Shown: positions 10,651 through 19,940 of the stretch, piece by piece
Layout of the letters: each line of letters begins with the position of its first letter
How positions within the stretch are numbered: position 1 is the stretch's first letter
Origin: Clostridiaceae bacterium
GTDB taxonomy: Bacteria; Bacillota; Clostridia; TANB77; CAG-508
NCBI GenBank assembly: GCA_021771025.1
Contig: JAETPW010000014.1
Span: 1-49,224 of the forward strand
Direction of reading: 5' to 3'
DNA: 49,224 bases
The notes under the pieces: generated by a model
The model's database searches: none
The model's input: the letters and a program-made list of their open reading frames with translations, nothing else
Told to the model about the DNA's origin: nothing
Program-made: the position numbers and the translations under genes

Positions 10651-12000
10651 TTACTTTTTTCCATCGATGATGATGTTTTTCACACTTTCCACAATTAGCT
10701 TGGTATTATTTTTTTCTTTTATTTCTTTATTGATTTTATTATAAGCGTGCATTACGGTTGAATGATCTCTATTGCCAAAATCTTTCCCAATTTGAGGAAA
10801 AGACATATTAGCTACTTCTCGGCAGATATACATGGCTATTTGTCTTGGAAAAGCAATATCGTTTGATCTTTTATTTCCTCCTAATTCTTCTTTACTTATA
10901 CTGAAATATTTGGCTACCGTTTCTTTGATAAAATCACAAGAAATCACTTTTTCGCTTTCAAATTTAAATTCATTGATGATATTTTCTGCTAGTTCAATCG
11001 TTATAGGACTATGGGTAAGTGAAGCTCTAGCAACGATTTTATTAAAAACACCCTCTAGTTCCCTGATATTTGAATCAATTTTATTTGCGATATCGGCTAA
11101 GATAGCATCTTCTATTACAATGTTTTCATCCTGTGCTTTTTTTCTTAGTATGGCTAAACGGGTTTCATAATCTGGGCAAGATATATCGGCAAGTAGACCC
11201 CATTCAAATCTTGATTTTAAACGATCTTCTAGAAACTGAATGTCTCTAGGTGGCTTGTCACTTGAGATAATAATTTGTCTGCCATCTTCTCTTAGTGTGT
11301 TGAAGGTGTGAAAGAATTCTTCTTGCACACGATCTTTTCCCGCAATAAATTGAATATCATCGATGAGCAAAGCATCTATATTTCGATAACGATTACGGAA
11401 TACTTCTGTTTTGTTGTCTTTGATGGAATTGATCAGTTGGTTGGTAAATTTTTCGGAAGTTACGTATAATACATTTGCATTTCGATTATTTTCTAGTATG
11501 CGATTTCCAATAGCTTGCATTAAGTGGGTTTTTCCTAGTCCTACTCCCCCATATAAGAATAAAGGGTTATACGATTTTCCAGGTTCATTTCCCACTGCCA
11601 AAGCTGCTGCATGAGCAAATCGGTTATTGTTACCAACAACAAAGGTCTCAAACGTATATTTAGGATTTAGGGTAGAATGGTTTGATTCTAATTCTGCATC
11701 AGGAATATTGGAATTAGCATTTGTGATAATGTCACTAGAATCTTCTTCTTTGGATAAATCCATAACCGAAAAAGTCCAATCTTTGTTGGTAATGTAGAGC
11801 AAAGTGTTAAAAACTAAACTTCTAAACTTATTTTCAATAAAATCTTTTTGGTACTCAGAAACAGTCGTAAAAACAATGTGGTCATCTTCTATGGAACTAA
11901 TTCCTAGAGGATTAATCCAAGTATCATAAGAGATTTTTGAGACTTCATCTTTTAGTAAATCTTTTAGTTTCGTTAAAAGTTCATCTTTGTCAATGGCCAT
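10651..12000 (-). CDS. dnaA: chromosomal replication initiator protein DnaA
   Basis: 449 residues, typical. DnaA binds DnaA boxes, oligomerises with ATP and opens oriC. Domain I is at the N-terminus (LLTKLKDLLKDEVSKISYDTW); a variable linker follows; the AAA+ domain starts at NPKYTFETFVVGNNNRFAHAA with Walker A GGVGLGKTH (about 150) and Walker B ALLIDDIQFI (about 213); domain IV carries the DNA-binding signature DHSTVMHAYNKI near the C-terminus. AAGGATG precedes the ATG. The gene is divergent from rpmH and flanked on both sides by DnaA-box clusters, consistent with autoregulation. Confidence 0.98.
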   Translation of the reverse strand: MAIDKDELLTKLKDLLKDEVSKISYDTWINPLGISSIEDDHIVFTTVSEYQKDFIENKFRSLVFNTLLYITNKDWTFSVMDLSKEEDSSDIITNANSNIPDAELESNHSTLNPKYTFETFVVGNNNRFAHAAALAVGNEPGKSYNPLFLYGGVGLGKTHLMQAIGNRILENNRNANVLYVTSEKFTNQLINSIKDNKTEVFRNRYRNIDALLIDDIQFIAGKDRVQEEFFHTFNTLREDGRQIIISSDKPPRDIQFLEDRLKSRFEWGLLADISCPDYETRLAILRKKAQDENIVIEDAILADIANKIDSNIRELEGVFNKIVARASLTHSPITIELAENIINEFKFESEKVISCDFIKETVAKYFSISKEELGGNKRSNDIAFPRQIAMYICREVANMSFPQIGKDFGNRDHSTVMHAYNKINKEIKEKNNTKLIVESVKNIIIDGKK

Positions 12001-12300
12001 CTCTTTTTTTCATCCTTTCTTAAAAATTATCCACAAAGTTATCCACAGGTGTTGATAATTTTGTCATGATTTTGTAACAATTAGGGTTTTTTAGGCGAAC
12101 AGAAATTTATTGATTCTGTGGGAAAAAACGTTCCTTTTTTTGTACGCCCCTATCATAACAAATTTTATGAGAGAAAGTCAACAAAATTGTGGAAAAAAAT
12201 TTTTTTATGTGGATAATTCCGGAAAAAACTGTGGATAAGTCATATTTTTTTTCAAAAAAATGACAAAAAAAAGTTAATAATCGTTTATTTTTCAAAAAAA
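12001..12300. promoter_or_regulatory. second DnaA-box cluster upstream of dnaA
   Basis: Perfect boxes are TTATCCACA (12027-12035 and 12039-12047) and, on the other strand, TGTGGATAA (12209-12217 and 12230-12238). Weaker TGTGGAAA near 12188 and TTTCCACAG near 12335 add to them. The spacing of about 12 and 21 bases is close to helical phasing. With the dnaA-dnaN cluster this makes a bipartite origin and probably the dnaA autoregulatory region. No gene is present. Confidence 0.85.
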
Positions 12301-12327
12301 GTTATTCTAGAAAATTTAAAAAATCTC

Positions 12328-12357
12328 TTGACATTTCCACAGTTTTTAGAGTATAAT
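12328..12357 (+). promoter_or_regulatory. promoter of rpmH-rnpA
   Basis: TTGACA (12328-12333) and TATAAT (12352-12357), both perfect, with an 18-base spacer. It is 80 bases ahead of rpmH. A DnaA-box-like TTTCCACAG lies in the spacer, so DnaA binding could affect it. Confidence 0.9.
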
Positions 12358-12437
12358 CGAACTACTCGTTAAATTGTATCCAAAAATTTCAGCAATGAAG
12401 TTTTTTAAATAAAGAATCAGTAGGAGGTGCCAAGTAA

Positions 12438-12572
12438 ATGAAAAGAACATTTCAACCAAAAAACAGACAAGAAAAAAGAGAACATGGTTTTATGAAAAGA
12501 ATGAAAACTAAATCTGGAAGAAACGTATTAAAAGCTAGAAGAGCAAAAGGTAGAAAAAAATTAACTGCTTAA
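12438..12572 (+). CDS. rpmH: 50S ribosomal protein L34
   Basis: 44 residues starting [18 protein letters not shown] and continuing [24 protein letters not shown], the full and highly conserved L34 sequence. It is a small basic protein of the large ribosomal subunit. AGGAGG lies 10 bases upstream of the ATG. It is divergent from dnaA, as in most bacteria, with a consensus promoter upstream and a hairpin downstream before rnpA. Confidence 0.97.
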   Translation: MKRTFQPKNRQEKREHGFMKRMKTKSGRNVLKARRAKGRKKLTA

Positions 12573-12593
12573 TGATCAAGCTAAAAAAAGAAA

Positions 12594-12662
12594 GAGAGAA
12601 GTGATAAAACTTTACCATAAACAAATTATGTAAATTTTTATCATTCTCTCTATGATTTTTTT
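12594..12662 (+). terminator. hairpin with T-run between rpmH and rnpA
   Basis: GAGAGAAGTGATAAAA pairs, with one mismatch, with TTTTTATCATTCTCTC across about 26 bases, and a run of T follows. It probably ends part of the rpmH transcripts and so lowers expression of rnpA and the genes after it. Confidence 0.7.
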
Positions 12663-12701
12663 CCTTTCGTTTCTACCGTAGTGAAAGGGAAGAAAAACGT
12701 A

Positions 12702-13040
12702 ATGAAAAAAACAACAATGTTAAAGAAAAATTATGAATTTAAGAGAATTTTAACCAAAGGAACTTATTATTCAGGAAAATATATAGAGGCTTTCCTCGTA
12801 AGACACGCAGACAAACAAAATAAATTAGGACTAGCCATTAGTGTTAAAATAGGAAAAGCCGTTGAACGAAATCATATTAAGAGATTAGTCAGAGAATCTT
12901 ATTACCAGTTAGAAAGTGAATTAGCAGATGGTTTTAGTGTCGTTTTTTTGTGGAAAAAGAAAAATTCAGTTAAAGAAGCAAAATTTTCTCACATCAAAAC
13001 GGATATGTTAACTATTTTTCATCAAGCTAAAATCATGTAA
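12702..13040 (+). CDS. rnpA: ribonuclease P protein component
   Basis: 112 residues from ATG 12702 (MKKTTMLKKNYEFKRILTKG). AAAGGGAAG sits 9 bases upstream; an in-frame GTG at 12681 lies upstream of that site and is less likely. The protein binds the catalytic RNase P RNA and helps 5' maturation of tRNAs. It carries the family motif around VERNHIKRLVRESY (usually RNxxKRxxRE). Order rpmH-rnpA-yidD-yidC-jag is the classic arrangement. yidD follows 11 bases later. Confidence 0.95.
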   Translation: MKKTTMLKKNYEFKRILTKGTYYSGKYIEAFLVRHADKQNKLGLAISVKIGKAVERNHIKRLVRESYYQLESELADGFSVVFLWKKKNSVKEAKFSHIKTDMLTIFHQAKIM

Positions 13041-13051
13041 AGTAGGGAAAA

Positions 13052-13270
13052 ATGAAAAAAATAGTAATTAAATTAATCGTTTTTTATCAAAAACATGTTT
13101 CACTATGGCTAACAAGTAAGCATATCCATTGTAAATTTTACCCAACCTGTTCTGAGTATACCAAACAAGCCATTGAAAAATATGGTGCATTAAAGGGGAT
13201 GATATTGGGGATGGGGAGAATCATTCGATGTAATCCTTTTTCAAAAGGGGGATATGATCCACTAAAATAA
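13052..13270 (+). CDS. yidD: membrane protein insertion efficiency factor YidD
   Basis: 72 residues. It has the full YidD signature: FYQKHVSL, then [19 protein letters not shown], then [16 protein letters not shown]. It is a small membrane-associated protein thought to assist YidC-dependent insertion. It lies between rnpA and yidC with short gaps (11 and 15 bases), so it is co-transcribed. Confidence 0.95.
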   Translation: MKKIVIKLIVFYQKHVSLWLTSKHIHCKFYPTCSEYTKQAIEKYGALKGMILGMGRIIRCNPFSKGGYDPLK

Positions 13271-13285
13271 CCTAGGAGGAATGTT

Positions 13286-14179
13286 ATGTTTGAATTTTTT
13301 GCCAGCCTATTTGGATATGTATTAAATTTTATCTACCAGTTAGTGAATAACTACGGATTGGCTATGATTTTATTTACTTTAGTGATAAAATTAGCCATGT
13401 TGCCACTTTCTATCAAACAACAAAGAATGTTAAAAAAGAATTCTAAAATGCAAGAAAAAATGAAAGTATTGCAATTTAAGTATAAAAATGATCCAGAAAA
13501 ATTGAATCAAGAGATGATGAATTTATATAAAACAGAAAATATGAGTCCATTTAGTGGTTGCTTAAGTACTATACTACAGTTTATTTTACTTATTTCCATT
13601 TTCTATATGGTAAGATCACCATTAACTTTTATGAAAAAAGTGGATACAAACACCATCAATTCTTATGTTGAACAGATCAAACAAGAAGGAAAATCAGTTA
13701 GTGCAGCATATCCAGAGATTGATTTAATTCGAGAAGTAGATTACTTAAAAGAAAAAAATCCAGAAGATAATCAAATTGATAAATTAGGGATTAATATGGA
13801 ATTTTTGGGATTAGATCTAAGTAAAATTCCTCAGCAAAACTTAGCCGATTGGACCGTTTATATTATTCCTGTTTTATACATATTATCTACTTTTGTTTCC
13901 ATGAAGATAACCACTTCTATGCAAACAGGAAAGAAGAAAAAAGAACAAGAAGTTATTGATATAACAGAGAAAAAAGAAGAAGATAGTGAAGAAAAACCAG
14001 CAGAAGGCGAATTTGATGCTATGGCTCAAACCAACAAGATGATGTCATGGATGATGCCAATTATGTCAGTTTCTATCTCTTTAGTAGCACCATTAGGACT
14101 TGCTTTATATTGGCTAGTTAATAATTTAGCAATGATCATTGAACGATTGGTATTAAATAAATTAATCAAAGAAGATTAA
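13286..14179 (+). CDS. yidC: membrane protein insertase YidC/Oxa1
   Basis: 297 residues. Inserts proteins into the cytoplasmic membrane. The N-terminal helix (FASLFGYVLNFIYQLV) is followed by the conserved VIKLAMLPLSIKQQRMLKK segment, cytoplasmic helices with the family pattern NPEKLNQEMMNLYKTENMSPFSGC, and later helices ending MSVSISLVAPLGLALYWLVNN. There is no clear lipobox. A Lys/Glu-rich insert (about 210-245) lies between late helices. AGGAGG precedes the ATG. jag follows 19 bases later, a pairing conserved in Gram-positives. Confidence 0.95.
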   Translation: MFEFFASLFGYVLNFIYQLVNNYGLAMILFTLVIKLAMLPLSIKQQRMLKKNSKMQEKMKVLQFKYKNDPEKLNQEMMNLYKTENMSPFSGCLSTILQFILLISIFYMVRSPLTFMKKVDTNTINSYVEQIKQEGKSVSAAYPEIDLIREVDYLKEKNPEDNQIDKLGINMEFLGLDLSKIPQQNLADWTVYIIPVLYILSTFVSMKITTSMQTGKKKKEQEVIDITEKKEEDSEEKPAEGEFDAMAQTNKMMSWMMPIMSVSISLVAPLGLALYWLVNNLAMIIERLVLNKLIKED

Positions 14180-14198
14180 AAAGGAAGGGATGACTTTT

Positions 14199-14888
14199 AT
14201 GCCTAATAAAATCATTTCACAGGGAAGTACAACAAATGAAGCAATAGAAAATGGACTAAAACAATTAAATGTAGCTAAAAATATGGTAGATATTAAGATA
14301 TTAGAGGAAGAAAAAAGAAGTTTTTTCAGTATATTAGCACCTAGAGTAGTAAAAGTAGAATTAACCTTAAGAGAAGAACCAATGCAAAAAGAAGAGAAGG
14401 TGAGAAAAGATATATTTTTAGATGAAAAGGAGCAACAAAAAGCAAAAGAAAATATAGACCTTTTTCTGCAAGAATTACTACCACAATTACCAGAAAATAC
14501 AACGTATCAGATAAAAACATCCAAAGATGGGCTAAAAATAGATTTACAAAATGAAAAATTAGGTTATTTAATCGGGTATAGAGGAGAGACCTTATATGCT
14601 ATGCAAAATATTTTTTCAGCCATAGCAGGCAAAGGAATTGAAAATAAAGTAAGAGTTATTTTAGATATAGAAGGCTATAAAGCGAAAAGAGAGAAGACAT
14701 TACAGGAATTAGCTGAAAAAATGGCAAGAACCGTAATCAAGACAAAAAAAACAATAACCTTAGAACCTATGCAAGCCTATGAAAGAAAGATAATTCATAG
14801 TAAATTGCAAGAAAATGATAAGATTGAAACTAAAAGTATTGGTGAAGAACCTCATAGAAGAATTGTCATTTCATTGAAAAATACATAA
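14199..14888 (+). CDS. jag: RNA-binding protein Jag/KhpB
   Basis: 229 residues from ATG 14199. An ATG at 14190 directly abuts the AAGGAAGGG site, so the second start, 9 bases on, fits better. In order: Jag N-terminal domain (TTNEAIENGLKQL to FFSILAPR, residues 8-50); charged linker; KH domain with LIGYRGETLYAMQNI (about 125-140); R3H domain with MQAYERKIIHSKL and EEPHRRIVIS at the C-terminus. KhpB homologues bind RNA together with KhpA and affect cell elongation and division. Last gene of the rnpA-yidD-yidC-jag operon; a long hairpin terminator follows. Confidence 0.93.
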   Translation: MPNKIISQGSTTNEAIENGLKQLNVAKNMVDIKILEEEKRSFFSILAPRVVKVELTLREEPMQKEEKVRKDIFLDEKEQQKAKENIDLFLQELLPQLPENTTYQIKTSKDGLKIDLQNEKLGYLIGYRGETLYAMQNIFSAIAGKGIENKVRVILDIEGYKAKREKTLQELAEKMARTVIKTKKTITLEPMQAYERKIIHSKLQENDKIETKSIGEEPHRRIVISLKNT

Positions 14889-14906
14889 TAGAATAAGAAA
14901 TTTGAG

Positions 14907-14963
14907 GTCAAAGATCAAATTTACAAAAGCAAATTGCGAGTAAATTTTGTCTTTGACTTTTTT
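14907..14963 (+). terminator. terminator between jag and mnmE
   Basis: An 18-bp stem with two mismatches (GTCAAAGA...AAATTTAC against GTAAATTT...TCTTTGAC) encloses a 15-base loop and is followed by TTTTTT. It separates the jag operon from mnmE, unless it works as an attenuator in the mnmE leader. Confidence 0.75.
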
Positions 14964-14984
14964 GATGGAAAAGGAGGAAAAAAA

Positions 14985-16356
14985 GTGAGTGTAATTGCAT
15001 CAATCTCTACGGCTCCTCGGAATTGGAGGAATAGGGATTATTCGAATGAGTGGGAAAGAATGTTTTACTGTATTAGATCGTATTTTTACCCCGAAAAAGC
15101 CACAATCCCATGAAGAAATCAAGGGATACAGTATGAAATATGGAGTTATTCAAGAAAAAGGGCAAGTTATTGATGAAGTATTAGTATCTTATTTTAAAGA
15201 ACCAAAAAGCTATACTACAGAAAATATGTGTGAAATTAATTCTCATGGAGGAAACGTGATTGTACGTAAGATTTTGGAACTATGTTTGCAAAATGGAGCA
15301 GAATTAGCAGAACCAGGAGAATTCACTAAACGAGCATTTTTAAATGGTCGTATAGATCTATTGCAAGCAGAATCCGTTATTGATGTCATCCATGCTAAAT
15401 CAGAAAGAGAAGCTAAAACGAGTATTAAGCAATTAGAGGGAGCGTTATCTGATAAAATTCATGAAATAAAGCAAGAAATAATGGATGTTATGATTAATTT
15501 AGAAGTAGTTATTGACTATCCAGAGTATGAAATAGAAGAAATAACTAAACAAGAGATAGAAAATATGCTTCAATCAGTGGAAAAAAAATTGAAACGATTA
15601 GAAAAGACGTTTGATGAAGGAAAAATCATTAAAGAAGGAATAAAAACAGCCATTATTGGTAGACCAAATGCGGGAAAATCCTCTTTACTTAATGCTATTT
15701 TACAGGAAGAAAGAGCCATCGTAACCGAATATGAGGGGACAACAAGAGATACTATTGAAGAATTTGTAACCATAGCAGGAATTCCTTTAAAACTAATAGA
15801 TACGGCAGGAATACATGAAGCAAAAGACGAAGTAGAGAAGATAGGAATTCAAAAAGCCAAACAAATAGCCGATGAAGCGGATTTAGTTATCGCTATTTTT
15901 GATAGTACAAGGGAATTATCTGATGAAGATAGGCAAATTTTAGCTATGATTAAAGAAAGACCTTCTATCATAGTATTAAATAAAACAGATCTACCAGCAA
16001 AAATAGATGAAACTACGAAAGAACTACAATACTTTTCATCATCGCTTTTAAAAATATCTGCTCTAAACCAATGGGGATTAGATGCTTTATATAGCAAAAT
16101 AGAAGAAATGTTTCATCTAGAGGAAATAAATTTAGATCAAGATGTTGTTGTTACCAATTTAAGGCATAAAAAATTAATTTCAAAAGCAATTCAAAAAGTA
16201 GAAGAAGCCAAAAAAACCATTGAGCAAAATATGCCAATAGACATTTGTTCTATTTTTATCAAAGAAATTTTAGAAGACTTAGCAAAAATTACAGGAGAAT
16301 TTGTTACAGAAGATATTATACAAGAAATATTTTCTCAATTTTGTTTAGGAAAATAG
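14985..16356 (+). CDS. mnmE: tRNA modification GTPase MnmE, with a 1-base frameshift at the 5' end
   Basis: GTG at 14985, after AAGGAGG, begins VSVIASISTAP, the correct N-terminus, but the frame is lost after codon 11: CCT CGG AAT TGG should be CCT GGA ATT GGA, giving GIGGIGIIRMSG. Removing one C near 15018 restores about 456 residues, the normal length. Without it the only start in the main frame is a TTG at 14995 with poor context. MnmE with MnmG makes the 5-carboxymethylaminomethyl or related modification on U34 of some tRNAs. G domain: GRPNAGKSSLLNA (about 224), TTRD (about 250), DTAG (about 271), NKTD (about 330). The C-terminal CLGK, which holds the essential Cys, is intact. All motifs are preserved, so a sequence error or recoding is more likely than old decay. 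Confidence 0.9.
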
Positions 16357-16888
16357 AAACACGAGAATCCAAAATAAACGTTTTTAATAAACGAATAAAC
16401 AAACTTGTCTTTAATGCTATGAAAATTGAAATAAAGCCATTGTGAAATTAAATAGAAGTCATTAAATAAAAAACATAAAGAAAAAAATAGAATGTAGGCA
16501 GAAAAAATTTTTATTGAACGAATGGGTTGTCGAAAAATGTCTTGAACAAAATAGGTATACAAAACAGATCTTCTGTAGAGGAGTAAAGTAAAAGGGGATA
16601 ACCTGTGGAAAACTCAACTATTTTCGAAACAAAAAGAGGAAAAACATAAAAGCATATTTACATAAAACCACAGCGAAAAGTATCACTAATTTGTAACCTA
16701 TATAAATTTTTACTAAAATAATAAAACAGTGAAATATTAATATATACATTATACAACTTTACATAATTTCTATTAATACTGAAGTAAAATTAGACAAAGA
16801 AAATTCATAAAACATGATTTTCTGTTTCACAGGGAATGAAATAAATTAAAAAAATAAGTAAATAAGAGAAAAAGGAAGGAATAAGAAG
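16357..16888. other. 530-base gene-free A-rich spacer between mnmE and mnmG
   Basis: The plus strand is A-rich with no convincing open frame. One DnaA-box-like site (ATAACCTGTGGAAAAC) lies near 16598 and a half-site TGTTTCACAGGG near 16823. A small inverted repeat (ACAGATCTTCTGT) is at about 16564. I see no known RNA family. mnmG presumably has a promoter here. Confidence 0.45.
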
Positions 16889-18778
16889 ATGAGCTATAAT
16901 GCAGGAGAATATGATGTAGCTGTAGTAGGTGCAGGTCATGCTGGATGTGAAGCAGGATTAGCAGCAGCTAGATTAGGAATGAAAACAGTTTTGTTTTCAA
17001 TCAGTTTAGAAAATGTTGCTAATATGCCATGTAATCCTCATATTGGAGGAAGTTCAAAAGGACATCTAGTAAGAGAAATAGATGCCTTGGGAGGAGAAAT
17101 GGCAAAAAATATAGATAAAACGATGATCCAACTTAAGATGTTAAATACATCGAAAGGGCCGGCAGTACATTCGCTAAGGGCGCAAGCAGATCGCAAAAAA
17201 TATCAAGCAGAAATGAAGCATACTTTGGAAAAACAAGAGAATTTGGAGATTAAACAAGGAGAAATTGTGGATATCCAAGTGGAAAATGGCAAGGTAAAAG
17301 CAATTGAAACAAATGTAGGAGCTATCTATCGAGTAAAAACGCTTATTTTAGCAACAGGAACATATTTAAAGGGAAAAATATACATTGGGGAATTTAGTGA
17401 AGAAAGTGGGCCAGATGGTGTAGCGGCAGCTAATCGTTTATCAGATTGCTTAACTAAGATAGGTATTCCTTTGGTTCGTTTTAAAACAGGTACACCAGCT
17501 AGAATCAATCGAAGAAGCATAGATTTTAGTAAAATGGAAGTACAAAAAGGAGATCAAGGCATTGAAGCATTTTCTTTTGAGAATGAAAAAAAAGATTTTC
17601 CGCAAGTTGATTGTTATTTAACGTATACCAATGAAAAGACTCATGAAATAATTCGACAAAATTTGCATCGATCTCCTTTATATGCTGGAAAGATAGAAGG
17701 AACTGGGCCAAGGTATTGTCCATCCATTGAAGATAAGGTAGTCCGTTTTGCTGATAAACCAAGACATCAAGCATTTGTTGAACCAGTAGGGTTAGATACA
17801 GAAGAAATGTATATTCAAGGAATGAGTTCCTCTTTGCCAGAAGAAGTGCAAATTGCGTTATACCGTACCATTCCTGGATTAGAAAAAGCAGAATTTACGA
17901 GACCAGCCTATGCTATTGAATACGATTGTATCAATCCCTCTAACTTAAAGCTTACACTAGAATACAGGGGTATTGAAGGATTATTTATGGCAGGGCAAAT
18001 TAATGGTACATCTGGCTATGAAGAGGCTGCGTGTCAAGGGTTATTGGCAGGAATTAATGCTTCATTAAAAATTCAAGGAAAAAAACCACTTATTTTAGAC
18101 AGAACACAAGGCTATATAGGTGTATTAATTGATGATATTGTTACTAAAGGAACAAATGAACCCTATAGAATGATGACATCTCGTGCAGAATATCGTTTAT
18201 TATTAAGGCAAGATAATGCAGATCTACGTTTAACCGAGATAGGACATGAAATAGGGCTTATTTCCGAAAAAAGGTATCAAAAATTTTGCCAAAAAAGGGA
18301 AAATATAAAACGAGAAATAAAACGATTAAAAGAGACAATCGTTAAACCTACAGAAAAGGTAAATCAATTCTTAATTAATCAAGGAACAACAGCTCTTTCT
18401 ACGGGAACAAAATTAGCTGAATTGCTAAAAAGAACAGAAATTACGTATTCATCGTTAGCTGAAATAGATGAAACAAGACCAATTTTAAGTGAGCAAGAGC
18501 AAAATGAGATAGAAATTCAGATCAAATATGAGGGATATATCAAAATGCAAGAAGCACAAGTAGAAAAGTTTGAAAAATTGGAAACAAAATTATTACCAGA
18601 AGACATCGATTATGAAACCATAAAAGGAATTAGTTTAGAAGCAAGACAAAAATTAAATCAATTAAAGCCACATTCTATTGGGCAAGCCTCTAGAATATCA
18701 GGGGTTTCACCAGCTGATGTATCAGTATTATTAATCAATTTACAGATGAAACAGAAAAATAGCCCAAAAGAGGAGTAA
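16889..18778 (+). CDS. mnmG: tRNA uridine-5-carboxymethylaminomethyl modification enzyme MnmG
   Basis: 629 residues, normal length. FAD protein that partners MnmE in wobble-uridine modification. Visible: Rossmann FAD motif [21 protein letters not shown] (about 10-30); [26 protein letters not shown] (about 47-72); a second nucleotide-binding segment [32 protein letters not shown] (about 370); [19 protein letters not shown] (about 430); C-terminal helical domain ending [20 protein letters not shown] precedes the ATG. Followed by rsmG after 97 bases that hold a structured leader. Confidence 0.97.
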   Translation: MSYNAGEYDVAVVGAGHAGCEAGLAAARLGMKTVLFSISLENVANMPCNPHIGGSSKGHLVREIDALGGEMAKNIDKTMIQLKMLNTSKGPAVHSLRAQADRKKYQAEMKHTLEKQENLEIKQGEIVDIQVENGKVKAIETNVGAIYRVKTLILATGTYLKGKIYIGEFSEESGPDGVAAANRLSDCLTKIGIPLVRFKTGTPARINRRSIDFSKMEVQKGDQGIEAFSFENEKKDFPQVDCYLTYTNEKTHEIIRQNLHRSPLYAGKIEGTGPRYCPSIEDKVVRFADKPRHQAFVEPVGLDTEEMYIQGMSSSLPEEVQIALYRTIPGLEKAEFTRPAYAIEYDCINPSNLKLTLEYRGIEGLFMAGQINGTSGYEEAACQGLLAGINASLKIQGKKPLILDRTQGYIGVLIDDIVTKGTNEPYRMMTSRAEYRLLLRQDNADLRLTEIGHEIGLISEKRYQKFCQKRENIKREIKRLKETIVKPTEKVNQFLINQGTTALSTGTKLAELLKRTEITYSSLAEIDETRPILSEQEQNEIEIQIKYEGYIKMQEAQVEKFEKLETKLLPEDIDYETIKGISLEARQKLNQLKPHSIGQASRISGVSPADVSVLLINLQMKQKNSPKEE

Positions 18779-18808
18779 AAAATTGATAAATGATTTTCAA
18801 CTATATAG

Positions 18809-18890
18809 TATAGGTAAGTTTTTAATGTTACCGATATAGGGAAAGGAGGAGTATGTTGGCTTTGAAAGCTAACATATGTTAGAAAAAATG
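18809..18890 (+). promoter_or_regulatory. structured leader of rsmG: hairpin, Shine-Dalgarno, hairpin, start
   Basis: Hairpin 1 pairs GGTAA (18813-18817) with TTACC (18828-18832), with extra TATA pairs. AGGAGG (18844-18849) follows. Hairpin 2 (18853-18875) pairs ATGTTGGCT with AGCTAACAT (one G-U) and ends directly before ATG 18876. Hairpin 2 also encodes a 9-residue peptide MLALKANIC (18853-18882) whose stop overlaps the rsmG start. CTAACATATGTTAG allows an alternative fold. The layout recurs before the gerM-like gene. Confidence 0.55.
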
Positions 18891-19604
18891 AATAAACAAG
18901 AATTTAACCAAACATTGGAACAAGGTGTGTCAGCTTTATCCATTAAATTAAATCAGAATCAATTAGACCAATTTTATACTATGATGAATTTATTACTTAG
19001 TTGGAATGAGAAAATAAATTTAACAGCAATTACTGATCCAGAAGAAATAATTGTGAAACATTTTGTAGATTCATTAACCATTTCTTCTTATTTAAAACAA
19101 GGTGCAACCGTTATTGATGTAGGGACTGGGGCTGGTTTTCCTGGAATTCCATTAAAAATTGCTAGGCCAGATTTAACCATTACTTTGCTTGATTCGTTAG
19201 GAAAAAGAGTAAAATTTTTAGAAGAAGTAATACATAATTTGAAACTAATACAAATTAAAGCAATTCATGCAAGAGCAGAAGATTATGCTCAACAAAATCG
19301 AGAACAATACGATGTAGCTACATCTCGTGCAGTGGCAAAGCTATCAGTACTAACAGAATATTTACTTCCTTTTGTTACAGTAGGAGGTATTGCTGTTAGC
19401 ATGAAAGGAGCAGAAATTAAGGAAGAATTAAAGGAAGCAGAAAAAGCAATTCATGTGTTAGGAGGGAAAATAGAGGAAGCTAAATCTTTTTCATTACTAG
19501 CTACAGAAATGAAAAGAAATATAATTGTGCTAAAAAAAGTAAGTTCTACTCCTCAAAAATATCCAAGAAAAGCGGGAATTCCAGCAAAAGAGCCAATTGA
19601 ATAA
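18876..19604 (+). CDS. rsmG: 16S rRNA (guanine527-N7)-methyltransferase RsmG
   Basis: 242 residues from ATG 18876; a second in-frame ATG at 18888 (MNKQEFNQTL) is also possible. SAM-dependent methylation of G527 (E. coli numbering) in 16S rRNA. Visible: LLSWNEKINLTAITDPEEI, VKHFVDSLT, SAM motif VIDVGTGAGFPGIPLKI (about 80), DSLGKRVKFLEEV, and YDVATSRAVAKLSVLTEYLLPF. Last residues KYPRKAGIPAKEPIE are typical. The distance from Shine-Dalgarno to start (26 bases) is unusual and is filled by a hairpin. A terminator follows, then parA. Confidence 0.96.
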   Translation: MLEKMNKQEFNQTLEQGVSALSIKLNQNQLDQFYTMMNLLLSWNEKINLTAITDPEEIIVKHFVDSLTISSYLKQGATVIDVGTGAGFPGIPLKIARPDLTITLLDSLGKRVKFLEEVIHNLKLIQIKAIHARAEDYAQQNREQYDVATSRAVAKLSVLTEYLLPFVTVGGIAVSMKGAEIKEELKEAEKAIHVLGGKIEEAKSFSLLATEMKRNIIVLKKVSSTPQKYPRKAGIPAKEPIE

Positions 19605-19612
19605 TAAATGGA

Positions 19613-19639
19613 AGAGAAAACGAGGTTTTCTCTTTTTTT
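19613..19639 (+). terminator. terminator after rsmG
   Basis: GAGAAAAC and GTTTTCTC form an 8-bp stem with a 3-base loop, followed by seven T. The rest of the 336-base gap to parA holds a promoter and no gene. Confidence 0.9.
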
Positions 19640-19848
19640 GGCATTTGCTTTTTCTTATCTTTCTTGTTATAAAAAAGGAAAAGCATTGCACGGAGATATA
19701 GTTTTACTAAAATAAATAGGAAAGGGAAAATAAATACTTCTTGGCAAACATAGAAGAGTTTATTGTTTAGACTACTCTACAATTTATATTGCGGTAAATG
19801 TAAGCAAATAGTTACTTACAACAATGTTGAAAAAATCATTAAAATTCA

Positions 19849-19877
19849 TTGACTTTTAATGAATTATTTTATATGAT
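19849..19877 (+). promoter_or_regulatory. promoter of parA-parB
   Basis: TTGACT (19849-19854) and TATGAT (19872-19877) with a 17-base spacer. The -35 lies inside an imperfect inverted repeat (CATTAAAA...TTTTAATG) that could be an operator. Confidence 0.6.
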
Positions 19878-19940
19878 AGTAGTAGATAATAAATGAAACT
19901 TATTGATTTATATTAACTAAAGCGAAATGGGGGCATAATT

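Noticed and set aside
12107..12295. 62-residue minus-strand frame upstream of dnaA
   Set aside because: Lies in the DnaA-box cluster, has no ribosome binding site and reads through several DnaA boxes.
16820..16840. Possible parS site (TGTTTCAC) near mnmG, and another half-site near 13097
   Set aside because: Only one half matches TGTTTCACGTGAAACA in each case; no full palindrome seen in the window.
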